A stretch of 18,168 bases of DNA from Phycisphaerales bacterium. GTDB lineage: Bacteria; Planctomycetota; Phycisphaerae; Phycisphaerales; UBA1924. Below, piece after piece: positions 8,544 through 15,182 of this stretch. The number at the start of each line of letters is the position of its first letter. Within the stretch, counting starts at the first letter, position 1. The stretch is from the NCBI GenBank assembly GCA_019747615.1, contig JAIEQQ010000100.1, forward strand, positions 1 to 18,168, in the 5' to 3' direction. Made by a program: the position numbers and the translations under genes. Under the pieces are notes generated by a model, which searched no databases, was not told where the DNA came from, and worked only from the letters and a program-made list of their open reading frames with translations.

Positions 8544-9314
8544 ATGCCGACGGTCTCGATCATCATGACGCTCTTCAATCGCGAGGCGTTCGTTGAGAGC
8601 GCGCTGCGCAGCGTGCTGACACAGACGTTCGGCGATCTGGAGGTCGTCGTTGTTGATGATGGTTCGACCGACGCATCGCGCGAGGTTGTGCGGCAGGTCG
8701 CCAGCTCGGACATCCGCGTGCGGCTGTTCTGTGAGCCGCATCGCGGCTGCGTCGGTGCGCTGCGGCGTGCGCACGAGCTGACGCGCGGCGAGTTTGTCGG
8801 CTGGGTCGATAGCGATGACTTGCTGGTTTCCAGCGCCGTTGAGCGGTGTTTGGGCGTGCTTCGCGCGCGGCCAGAAATCGGTCTGGTGTATACCGATCAC
8901 GTCAAGATCGATCAGCACGGGCGCATCATTCCAGAGCCGGTGCGCGTGGCCAGACCCTTCACGCCCGACCTGCTGCTGACCGAACTGGTGTCGTTCCACT
9001 TCCGGCTGTTCCGGCGCGAGGTCTACGAGCGCTGCGGGGGCATCGGTGCCGATCTGGCGACGAGCCCTGACTACGACTTTTGCCTGCGGGCCAGCGAGGT
9101 GGCGAAGTTCGCACACGTGCCCGAGGCGTTGTACTGCTATCGGGTGCACCCCGGCTCGATCTCGGCGTCGCGACGGATCGATCAGATTGAGAGCTCGGCT
9201 CGCGCGGTGCGAGACGCCTTGGCGCGGCGCGGCCTCGATGCGGAGCACGAGCTGCGCGTCACGCTCATCAGCCGGTTCGAGATCATCCCGAAACGCCCCG
9301 ATCCGCCGCGTTAA
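8544..9314 (+). CDS. Glycosyltransferase family 2 protein
   Basis: This is a 256-residue protein. ATG 8544 is chosen because the GT2 fold begins immediately (MPTVSIIMTLFNREAFVESA). The open frame continues back to 8406, but those codons cover the previous gene's stop and the terminator. Family hallmarks are the nucleotide-binding strand with VVVDDGSTD (residues 35-43), the metal-binding DSDD (89-92) within VGWVDSDDLL, and an acceptor-side region SPDYDFCLRASE. The family transfers a sugar from a nucleotide-sugar donor to a glycan, lipid or protein; the acceptor here is unknown. No membrane segment is evident, so it is probably cytosolic or peripheral. It lies alone between genes for two exported repeat proteins, which may be glycosylated, but that link is only positional. 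A cysteine pair (Cys63 and Cys69) lies in the central region. Confidence 0.9.
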   Translation: MPTVSIIMTLFNREAFVESALRSVLTQTFGDLEVVVVDDGSTDASREVVRQVASSDIRVRLFCEPHRGCVGALRRAHELTRGEFVGWVDSDDLLVSSAVERCLGVLRARPEIGLVYTDHVKIDQHGRIIPEPVRVARPFTPDLLLTELVSFHFRLFRREVYERCGGIGADLATSPDYDFCLRASEVAKFAHVPEALYCYRVHPGSISASRRIDQIESSARAVRDALARRGLDAEHELRVTLISRFEIIPKRPDPPR

Positions 9315-9501
9315 GTGCGGACGCAAATGACGCTTGCGGCGAGGCGGACGGGCGTGGCGACGCGTTCGACGGCCTGACGAGCCCGACCCTCGGACGGCTT
9401 CTGATCGGATGTTCGGTTTGGCGACTCGCGCACACTTCACCGTTGCCGGCGGGCAATCCGCTTGGAATGTGGTACCTTTGGGTCTCTCGAGGAGTGTGCG
9501 T

Positions 9502-12264
9502 ATGAACTGTGGCGTGATTGCAAAGCGAGTGTCGGCTCCGATGGCGTGCGCGTTGATGGCGCTTGCTGGCACCGCCACGGCGGACGCCCAGTTCACCAAG
9601 TTCAAGCTGTTGGACAACGAGGGCTTTGAGTTCATCGCGCCTCACGCCATGAGCGCCGACGGCACCACCGTCGTCGGCATCGGCCTTGACAGCGCTCTGT
9701 TCAGTCCGCAGATCGCCTTTCGCCATCGCTTCGACGGGACGACGCAGCGGCTGGGTGTCGTCGCCGGCAGCCAGTTCTCGACCGCGGACGCCGTGGACGC
9801 GTCGGGCCTGATCGTCGTGGGCTCGCAGAACTCCGGTGGATTCCGGTGGGTGTCGCCTGGCCCTGGACAGCCTTTCGGCACGCAACGACTGGTCGATATC
9901 AGCTCCAACGGCGCCGTGACGCTGAGTCGCTCGGCGCATCGCGTTGGCAACGCCGCCGCGACGGTCATTCCCGTGCCGCCGACGTACACCGAAGTCTCCG
10001 CGACCAGAGTCGCGGGCGAGAACTCGAACTTGGTCGCCATTGACGCGCGCAAGTTCATCCCTGGCAACGGCTACGGCTATCCACCCACGCCGGACATCGA
10101 CTTCACCCGCGCCGGCGCTCGGGATATCGGCGCGAACGTTAGTTACGACTTCGGCGTGCTCAGCGGCGGCGAGTCGTCTCGATCACTGGGCATCAGCGCG
10201 GATGGCACCGTCGTCGTCGGCGTTTCAGAGCAGCTCGTCGCGCCGGGAACGATCGTCGAACGTGCGTTCCGCGCGACGGTGCCCGGCAGCAGCATGGTGT
10301 CGCTCGGCACGCTGAGTGATCCGCAGAGTGCAAGCTCAACGGCGCTCGATGTGAGCCGCGACGGCGCGGTCATCGTGGGCCAGAGCAACAACAAGGCCTT
10401 CGTGTGGACCAGCGCGCTGGGGATGCGATCGATCCAGGACGTGCTGATCGCCAACGGCCAGGACTTGCAGGGATGGTCGCTGAGCTCGGCGTTCGCGGTC
10501 TCCGACGACGGCACGGTCGTCGCCGGCACCGCGACTCGTGATGGGGCGATCTCAGCGGCTTGGGCGGCGTCGCTGACCTTCACCTGCACGCCGCCGGCAA
10601 GCGCGGGGGATGTGGTGCTGACGACGGTTGCTGTGCAGGGTGAGACGCCGCCGGGTGCCGGCGCGCCGTTCTCCAGCGCCATCTTCGGCGTCGATGTCTC
10701 GGCCACCGGTCGTGTGCTGTTCAGCGGCCCGCTCACCAGTGGCACACAGGGCGTGTACGTCGATGACCTCAACGTCGCTCCGGCGCTGGTCATCAGTGCC
10801 CCGCCGGGCGCGCCGGTCCCGCTGGGCAAGCGCGTCGCGCCTGATGGGCGCGTGCTCGTGCTCGAGAGCGGGGCGTCGGGGATTGAGCGGTATCGACTCG
10901 GTCCACCGGCGGCGCTCGCGGATCTTCTGGTGCAAGGCGCAACACTGCCGGGCACCGGCGGCGGGGTGTTTCTGCCCAGCACCCAGGTGCAGGCCGATGC
11001 GTTGATCAACGATGCGACCGGCCTCGTCGGTTTGCAAGCCGGGATCTCGGGTTCGACCGCGGGTCAGGCCGCGTTCGTGACATCCGGCGGCCCGCTCGAG
11101 CGTGTGTTTCTTGATCTCGTCGGCCAGGGCACGGCGCTTGACAACATTCGGCTTTTCGGCGTCACCGAGACCGGCGCACTGGCGCGAGCCGGCGATCTCC
11201 AGCCCAGCGGAACCCCGGCGCTCCTGATCGGCGGCCCGCCGCCGAGCGCGACGCGATTGGTTGTGAAGATCGGCGACGCCGTGCCCGGCCAGGCCCCAGA
11301 GTTCACGTTCACAGGCCTCCAAGATCCAAGCGCGGCGGGCACGCACATCGATTTCCACGCCTTCTTTGGCAACGGTCTCATTTCGCGAAGGGGCATCTTC
11401 CGCGCCAGCAGCGCTGGCATTGTGCCCCTGCTGAACGAGGGCGACAGCATTCCCGGCGTGGGCGTTGTTGAGTCGATTCAAACGGGCCCGACGACTTTGA
11501 TCGCCGCGAGCGCCGCAGAGACGCTGTTCACCGCGTTCGTCGCGGCGCCGGGCGGGCTCCAAACGAAAGTGCTCCTCCGCCACACCAGCGCGGGCATCGA
11601 GCGCGTGCTGAGCGTGGGCGATGTGCTGCCCGGCGCGGTCTGTCGGGAGATCACGTCGCTGGATCTGCTCGCGGCGGAGTCCGGCCGTTGCCTCGTGTCG
11701 GTGACAACGCCGAGCGTGGCGGGCTCTTCGCTCTACGTCGTGTCGGCGCAGGGGTTGAGCAAGGTGGTCGAACCCGGGCAGACAATCTCAGTCGCCCCAT
11801 TCGGCGATGTCACGGTGACCTCGGCCACGTCGATCGCAACTGGGCGAGCCCCGGGCTCCAGCTCGGGCGGAAACGCCAGCGGTCTGCGTGATCGCTTTGT
11901 CGTCGTCAATGCGGTGGTCAACGCCGGGGGCAGCGCCCGGCGTGTGATCCTTCGCGCCGAGCTGCCCGGGGTCAGCGTGACGCGATGCAGCCCCGCAGAC
12001 ATCGCTGATGATCAGGGCACTGCGCTACCGCCCAACGGCAACGGCGGCATCGCGCCCGCAGTGAACAACGGGGTGACCGAGGGCGATTACAACCTGTTCT
12101 TCTCGCAGTACTTCGAGGCGGGCGTGGCGTGCGATATCGCCGACGACACCGGCCAGGCGCTCCCGCCTTTTGGCAACGGCGGCATTCCACCGTTTGTGAA
12201 CAACGGCGTCACCGAAGGCGATTACAACCTGTTCTTCGCGGTGTACTTTAACGGGTGCCCGTAA
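9502..12264 (+). CDS. Secreted HAF-like repeat protein with double GC-dockerin-like C-terminus
   Basis: This is a 920-residue protein. ATG 9502 is strongly supported by GAGGAG at 9489-9494 with a 7-nt spacer and by the signal peptide that follows, cleaved at about ADA|Q (residue 29). Longer starts in frame (9334, 9412) lack both. Residues ~35-355 carry HAF-family-style repeats (AMSADGTTVVGIG, ALDVSRDGAVIVGQSN, AFAVSDDGTVVAGTA), each followed by an aromatic W strand such as AFVWT or AAWAASL. Residues ~360-820 hold a different set of imperfect beta-strand repeats with phrases such as GDVLPGAV and GDAVPGQAP, resembling planctomycete choice-of-anchor tandem-repeat proteins; that assignment is tentative. 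Two dockerin-like units start at C829 and C877, and the end is FNGCP. Function is unknown, and a surface or extracellular location is likely. Confidence 0.88.
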   Translation: MNCGVIAKRVSAPMACALMALAGTATADAQFTKFKLLDNEGFEFIAPHAMSADGTTVVGIGLDSALFSPQIAFRHRFDGTTQRLGVVAGSQFSTADAVDASGLIVVGSQNSGGFRWVSPGPGQPFGTQRLVDISSNGAVTLSRSAHRVGNAAATVIPVPPTYTEVSATRVAGENSNLVAIDARKFIPGNGYGYPPTPDIDFTRAGARDIGANVSYDFGVLSGGESSRSLGISADGTVVVGVSEQLVAPGTIVERAFRATVPGSSMVSLGTLSDPQSASSTALDVSRDGAVIVGQSNNKAFVWTSALGMRSIQDVLIANGQDLQGWSLSSAFAVSDDGTVVAGTATRDGAISAAWAASLTFTCTPPASAGDVVLTTVAVQGETPPGAGAPFSSAIFGVDVSATGRVLFSGPLTSGTQGVYVDDLNVAPALVISAPPGAPVPLGKRVAPDGRVLVLESGASGIERYRLGPPAALADLLVQGATLPGTGGGVFLPSTQVQADALINDATGLVGLQAGISGSTAGQAAFVTSGGPLERVFLDLVGQGTALDNIRLFGVTETGALARAGDLQPSGTPALLIGGPPPSATRLVVKIGDAVPGQAPEFTFTGLQDPSAAGTHIDFHAFFGNGLISRRGIFRASSAGIVPLLNEGDSIPGVGVVESIQTGPTTLIAASAAETLFTAFVAAPGGLQTKVLLRHTSAGIERVLSVGDVLPGAVCREITSLDLLAAESGRCLVSVTTPSVAGSSLYVVSAQGLSKVVEPGQTISVAPFGDVTVTSATSIATGRAPGSSSGGNASGLRDRFVVVNAVVNAGGSARRVILRAELPGVSVTRCSPADIADDQGTALPPNGNGGIAPAVNNGVTEGDYNLFFSQYFEAGVACDIADDTGQALPPFGNGGIPPFVNNGVTEGDYNLFFAVYFNGCP
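11986..12261 (+). repeat. Doubled GC-dockerin-like C-terminal motif, copy pair 3
   Basis: The units read CSPADIADDQGTALPPNG and CDIADDTGQALPPFG. Each is followed by a glycine-rich linker (NGGIAPAV and NGGIPPFV) and NNGVTEGDYNLFF..YF, ending FNGCP. Within this protein the two linkers resemble each other more than those of the sister proteins. Confidence 0.85.
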
Positions 12265-12273
12265 GGGGGAGCT

Positions 12274-12338
12274 TTCAGCCTTCAGCTTCCAGCTGTCAGC
12301 AGAAGACATCTGCTGAAGTCTGATGGCTGGCGGCTGGC
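12274..12338. repeat. TTCAGC-phrase inverted repeat between convergent genes
   Basis: A degenerate phrase (TTCAGCCTTCAGC..., 12274-12300) is followed by its own inverse (GCTGAAG.CTGATGGCTGG..., 12312-12338). The core TCAGCAGA (12296-12303) pairs perfectly with TCTGCTGA (12309-12316) around a 5-nt loop, and the outer arms pair imperfectly. It fills the 84-nt gap between two genes whose ends face each other and may act as a bidirectional terminator, although no T-run follows. Confidence 0.65.
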
Positions 12339-12348
12339 GGCTCGCGAG

Positions 12349-12621
12349 CTATTCCTCGTCAAATCCGCCATCGACGAGCTTCTTGAGCGCGGCGCAGGCT
12401 TCTTCGGCTTGGTCGCCTTCGCAGACGATGTCCAGCTCTGTGCCCTGCGTCGCCGCGAGCAGCATCATCATCATGATGGACTTGCCGTCAACGGTCTGGT
12501 CGGCGCGCTTGACGCTGACCTCGCAGGGGAACTGCATCGCGACGTCAACGAAGCACATCGCCGGCCGGGCGTGGAGGCCGAGGCGGTTGACGATTTTCAC
12601 TTTGGCGGAGGAAGTAGACAA
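12349..12621 (-). CDS. ptsH: HPr-like phosphocarrier protein
   Basis: This is a 90-residue protein, the usual HPr length. The phosphoryl-accepting histidine is His17 in GLHARPA, and the regulatory serine region is seen as DGKSIMMMM with Ser48 at the position of HPr Ser46. In the family, HPr takes phosphate from enzyme I and passes it to EIIA proteins in the cytosol. The start is a TTG at 12619-12621. The only other option is a GTG at 12600-12598 that would remove seven residues, and neither has a good ribosome binding site. An in-frame TGA lies in the repeat just upstream. It follows the EIIA gene by 80 nt, so it may be an Npr-type partner of that EIIA rather than a sugar-PTS HPr. No enzyme I is in the window. 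Confidence 0.92.
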   Translation of the reverse strand: MSTSSAKVKIVNRLGLHARPAMCFVDVAMQFPCEVSVKRADQTVDGKSIMMMMLLAATQGTELDIVCEGDQAEEACAALKKLVDGGFDEE

Positions 12622-12626
12622 ATTTC

Positions 12627-12658
12627 CAAATGGTCAAATGGTCAAATGGCCAAATGAA
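12627..12658. repeat. Octamer array CAAATGGT x4
   Basis: Four tandem octamers (CAAATGGT, CAAATGGT, CAAATGGC, CAAATGAA) begin 5 nt from the presumed TTG start of the HPr gene. They therefore form its immediate 5' leader. The A/T content is much higher than in the surrounding DNA. Confidence 0.75.
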
Positions 12659-12701
12659 GGCAGGGCGGCGGAGAGGGGGTGAGAGCGGGAGGTGGGTTCT
12701 T

Positions 12702-13178
12702 TCAGCCCGCGAGTTGCTGGGTGTCGGCGTCGTCGAGCAGTGAGCGGACTTCGGCTTCGGAGCCGGCTTGGCGGAGGAAGCGGCGGAAGGTCTCTTTGCT
12801 GAGGTTCTTGAAGATGACTTCCATGGCCAGCAGGTGCTCCTCGGGCCGGTCCTCGGGTGAGAGCAGCAGGAAGACGGAGTAGACCGGCTGTTTGTCCAGC
12901 GAGTTGAACTCGATGCCGGTGCTGGAGAGGCCGATCGCCGCGGCCATGCGCTTGACCGAGGGATGCTTGACGTGGGGGACGGCGACGCCTCGGCCGAAGC
13001 CGGTGGTGCCGCGGTTCTCGCGATCGAGGACGCGCTTGAGCAGCTCGGCGCGGTGCTCGCCGGAGGCGGCGTTGCTGGCGATGAGCGCGTCGATCAGCTC
13101 GTGGATCACTTGATCGCGATCCTGGCTCTTGAGCTGGGTCACCACGGCGCCGGAGGCGATGAGTTCAGAGAGCTTCAT
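12702..13178 (-). CDS. ptsN: PTS EIIA / PtsN-like protein
   Basis: This is a 158-residue protein, a normal length for a lone EIIA of the fructose/nitrogen family. It contains the signature GRGVAVPHVKHPSV, with the likely phosphorylated histidine at His69, and the later conserved stretch PVYSVFLLLSPEDRPEEHL. In the family this cytosolic domain receives phosphate from HPr or Npr. Without a fused EIIB or membrane EIIC it is most likely regulatory. The ATG at 13178 starts MKLSELI, typical of the family, but there is no clear Shine-Dalgarno upstream. It lies 162 nt downstream of hpf and 80 nt upstream of the HPr gene, all on one strand, so the three are probably cotranscribed. A fructose-specific role cannot be excluded from sequence alone. 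Confidence 0.92.
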   Translation of the reverse strand: MKLSELIASGAVVTQLKSQDRDQVIHELIDALIASNAASGEHRAELLKRVLDRENRGTTGFGRGVAVPHVKHPSVKRMAAAIGLSSTGIEFNSLDKQPVYSVFLLLSPEDRPEEHLLAMEVIFKNLSKETFRRFLRQAGSEAEVRSLLDDADTQQLAG

Positions 13179-13340
13179 AGCGGTCGCTCAGCGGGGGGCG
13201 GGGGGTTGAGAACACGCGCAGCCGGGATACATCCCGGGCGCAAGGGGAAGTGGATCATTGGCACGGGCGGGGGGCTTGGCCGCGTGCTTGGGGGAGGGGG
13301 GGTGGGTTGGGGGCCGAGGGAAAGAGCGGCGGCTTCGGGC

Positions 13341-13667
13341 TCAGAGGCCGTCGGCGGAGGGCCCGCCGCGCTTGCCTTGCTTGAGCTGCTCTTTGAAGTC
13401 GGTGAGCTGGCGTGCGACCTTGTCCACGCAGCCGTCGATGGCGGTGTAGAGGTCAACGTGCTTCTCGTGGGCGACGAAGTCCTCGTGCTTCTCGACATCG
13501 GCGACGATCTCGACGTGGAAGCCCTTGTTGTGCGGCTCCTGCTCGCAGCGGACGGTGACGAGCTGGACGCCGTCGTAGTGCTTCACGAGTTTGCCGGCTT
13601 TGGCCTCGGCGTGAGACTTGATGGCGGGTGTGATTTCGAGGTGCTTGCCGACAACATCGATGCGCAT
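13341..13667 (-). CDS. hpf: Ribosome hibernation-promoting factor (short HPF/RaiA family)
   Basis: This is a 108-residue protein. ATG 13667 is chosen because AAGGA sits about 10 nt upstream and the family N-terminus (MRIDVVGKHLEITPAIKSHAEAK) begins there; the longer open frame to 14021 is spurious. The single domain has HPF features: ITPAIKSHAEAKAGKL, EIVADVEKHEDFVAHEK and DLYTAIDGCVDKVARQL. A short basic tail follows, with no long-form dimerisation domain. The family binds the 30S subunit near the A and P sites and silences ribosomes in stationary phase. Short forms usually act with or without a separate RMF. A TATACT box lies 47 nt upstream. Its place ahead of ptsN and HPr copies the gene order found beside rpoN in proteobacteria. 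Confidence 0.93.
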   Translation of the reverse strand: MRIDVVGKHLEITPAIKSHAEAKAGKLVKHYDGVQLVTVRCEQEPHNKGFHVEIVADVEKHEDFVAHEKHVDLYTAIDGCVDKVARQLTDFKEQLKQGKRGGPSADGL

Positions 13668-13713
13668 GAGGGATCCTTGGCTGGTCTTTGTCAGGAAACT
13701 TCCGAAGGGAGAG

Positions 13714-13719
13714 AGTATA
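13714..13719 (-). promoter_or_regulatory. Candidate -10 box for the hpf operon
   Basis: Read on the - strand this is TATACT, giving an expected leader of about 40 nt before the hpf ATG. The same hexamer precedes the tRNA-His gene. No convincing -35 is found at 16-18 nt. Confidence 0.5.
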
Positions 13720-13875
13720 GGGATGGTTCGTGTTGAAGACCGGAGTACGCACAGGACGCGGGGGCGGCGGAGGAACGCAGGGAAGACAAAGGGAGCCCTG
13801 AGCGCGAGCTCAGGGGCTGGTCTGCGGGAGAAGGCATGTACACGGAGGCGCGGAGGTACGCGGAGGGAGATCAAA

Positions 13876-13953
13876 CCTGAACCTGGACCTGAACCTGAAC
13901 CTGAACCTGAACCTGAACCTGAACCTGAACCTGAACGTGAACATGAACGTGAA
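13876..13953. repeat. Hexamer tandem array CCTGAA x13
   Basis: Thirteen hexamers in register: nine CCTGAA, one CCTGGA, then CGTGAA, CATGAA, CGTGAA. The array lies in the 350-nt gap between hpf and the RraB-like gene, where I see no gene. A downstream inverse segment (13974-13987) pairs with 13934-13947 over 14 positions with one G-T wobble. The period of six keeps frames open on both strands, creating artificial Pro-Glu and Ser-Gly reading frames. Confidence 0.9.
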
Positions 13954-14017
13954 AAGGACGCGAGCCGGTTTGTTTCATGTTCGCGTTCGCGTTGCTTCTG
14001 GCCCTCGGCCCCTTCCC

Positions 14018-14764
14018 TCACTCGTCGTCGTCGTCATCATCGCCCGGTTCGTCGTCTTCGGTGCCGTCGAACTGGACGCCGAGGAAGTTGGCCTTGGTGT
14101 CATTGGCGACGCGTTCGACTTTGGCGAAGGCTTTGGCGAGTACGGGCTCGCTGTGATTGCCCAAGATGGAGGCGACGACGCCGAACTCGCCCTCGTCGTC
14201 CATCACCTCGGCGTTCTGCACGCCCGCGGCCTTCAGCGCCTTGGCGATCGCTTGCGCGTGGCGCTGGTCATCGGCGACGATCGCGAAGACGAGACTCAGC
14301 TCGTCGGTCTCTTCAACGCCGAAGTCGGCGAACTGGCGGAGCCGCCGCGTGGCGTCTTCCAGCGAGAGCCAGCCGGCGTCGTCCTCATCCTCGTCGTCCT
14401 CGCTGGCCTCGAAGGAACTGACGCCCTCGTACTCGAGCTTGTTGGCCTTGGCGAGTTTCTCAAAGCGGTCGCTCAGGCTCTTGACCTTGTCGGCGCGGAG
14501 CGCATCGACGACGACGATCGAGAGCGCAGGCGGCCCGTCGAACGTGCGGCCGCCTTCGGTGGTCTCGACGGACTCCTGCAGGTCCACGCGGAACTCGTCT
14601 TCGAGCGTCTCAGCGAGCCGCTCAAGCGCGGCGAGCTTTGGCGAGCGCAGCGTGAAGTGCCACTCCAGCGGCGTGTCGATGTCGTGGGCGTTGTTCTTGA
14701 TCAGGTGATCGAAGAGGGCATCGATATCGCGGCGGAGATCAGGGGCTTTGTCAGGCGCGGGCAT
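14018..14764 (-). CDS. RraB-like protein with two tandem domains and acidic linkers
   Basis: This is a 248-residue protein. ATG 14764 has GGAG 6 nt upstream. Residues ~33-129 resemble the RraB (ribonuclease E inhibitor) family: a strand (LEWHFTLRS), a helix (LAALERLAETL), a VVVDALR strand, then a helix leading to YEGVSSF, comparable to the family's terminal YDG motif. An acidic stretch (SEDDEDEDD) follows. Residues ~155-248 repeat this plan (LSLVFAIVADD, AQAIAKALKAAGV, FGVVASIL, AFAKVERVA, FLGVQFDG) and end in another acidic run. In the family, RraB binds RNase E and lowers mRNA decay. Whether that applies here is unknown, because the similarity is by pattern only and the repeats have diverged. 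It may head a transcript leading into hpf, but 350 nt separate them. Confidence 0.65.
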   Translation of the reverse strand: MPAPDKAPDLRRDIDALFDHLIKNNAHDIDTPLEWHFTLRSPKLAALERLAETLEDEFRVDLQESVETTEGGRTFDGPPALSIVVVDALRADKVKSLSDRFEKLAKANKLEYEGVSSFEASEDDEDEDDAGWLSLEDATRRLRQFADFGVEETDELSLVFAIVADDQRHAQAIAKALKAAGVQNAEVMDDEGEFGVVASILGNHSEPVLAKAFAKVERVANDTKANFLGVQFDGTEDDEPGDDDDDDE

Positions 14765-14786
14765 GGGCGGCTCCTTCGGGGGAAGG

Positions 14787-14792
14787 AGTGTA
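14787..14792 (-). promoter_or_regulatory. Candidate -10 box for the RraB-like gene
   Basis: On the - strand this reads TACACT, 22 nt before the ATG at 14764. At 17-nt spacing the -35 region would fall on 14810-14815, inside the inverted repeat at 14808-14825. That would place the repeat as an operator. Confidence 0.4.
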
Positions 14793-14807
14793 TTCGCTCC
14801 GTGCCGG

Positions 14808-14825
14808 TGAACGGCTTTGCGTTCA
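14808..14825. repeat. Inverted repeat a (TGAACG-N6-CGTTCA)
   Basis: TGAACG (14808-14813) and CGTTCA (14820-14825) flank the loop GCTTTG, and GTG follows on the + strand. It lies 43 nt upstream of the RraB-like start codon. It differs from the repeat at 15183-15206 only at two bases that pair with each other. Confidence 0.7.
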
Positions 14826-14855
14826 GTGCTCGGGGGCGGCCGGAGGCAAGGTGTG

Positions 14856-14877
14856 CTGATCCGCAGGGCCGGATCAG
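14856..14877. repeat. Inverted repeat b (CTGATCCG-N6-CGGATCAG)
   Basis: This is a perfect 8-bp stem with loop CAGGGC. It also ends in TCAGTG on the + strand like its two relatives. It lies 27 nt past the stop codon of the 78-aa gene and could serve as its transcript end, but no T-run follows. Confidence 0.65.
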
Positions 14878-14904
14878 TGGCAGGGGGTCAGGGCCACGCT
14901 CCCG

Positions 14905-15141
14905 TCAAGAAGCCCACGCCGTCTGTTCAGGTAACGACCCCTGCTTCCAGTGCGTGGCGATCTTCCGCGCCGCACGCGGATACACGAACTCGTGTCGATT
15001 GGCGGCCGGCTTGAGCAGTCTGATATTGCCGGATTTCAAACAGATTTCTAGTTCACCCCAATCTCCGTCCGCATCATGATCACAGAACTTGTACACTGCG
15101 AACGACTCATCAAGCATCAGTCGAATGATCTGGATATACAC
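14905..15141 (-). CDS. Small hypothetical protein, 78 aa
   Basis: The start is GTG 15141 because GGAGG lies just 5 nt upstream, the best ribosome binding site on this strand. The frame remains open further up to 15291, but that part covers the hairpin repeats. The product is MYIQIIRLMLDESF..., with an acidic DHDADGDWGELEIC stretch, then a region (FVYPRAARKIATHWKQG) that looks like an amphipathic helix, ending LPEQTAWAS. Two cysteines are present. There is no signal peptide or membrane segment. I do not recognise the family. The GC content is lower than in the neighbouring genes, and the gene is bracketed by related inverted repeats, which could mean independent acquisition. It lies between pckA and the RraB-like gene. 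Confidence 0.7.
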   Translation of the reverse strand: MYIQIIRLMLDESFAVYKFCDHDADGDWGELEICLKSGNIRLLKPAANRHEFVYPRAARKIATHWKQGSLPEQTAWAS

Positions 15142-15182
15142 AGTTGCCTCCGAACAATGCTGAGGGGGCGCGGGGGTCGTGG

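Noticed and set aside
13222..13237. Palindrome CCGGGAT/ATCCCGG between hpf and ptsN
   Set aside because: The 2-nt centre leaves only about 5 usable pairs in RNA and there is no T-run. Probably incidental in GC-rich DNA.
13876..13953. CRISPR-like array
   Set aside because: The unit is six bases with no spacers, so it is a simple tandem repeat. No cas gene is in the window.
13668..14021. N-terminal extension of HPF
   Set aside because: It covers the promoter box and hexamer array. The family N-terminus and Shine-Dalgarno fit ATG 13667.
13618..14421. + strand open frame with a Pro-Glu repeat, and the - strand Ser-Gly repeat counterpart
   Set aside because: Both arise from the CCTGAA hexamer array, whose period of six is stop-free in these frames. 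The flanking parts are antisense to hpf and the RraB-like gene.
13937..15079. + strand open frame of 380 aa
   Set aside because: Mostly antisense to the RraB-like gene, whose domain pattern and ribosome binding site are convincing on the other strand.
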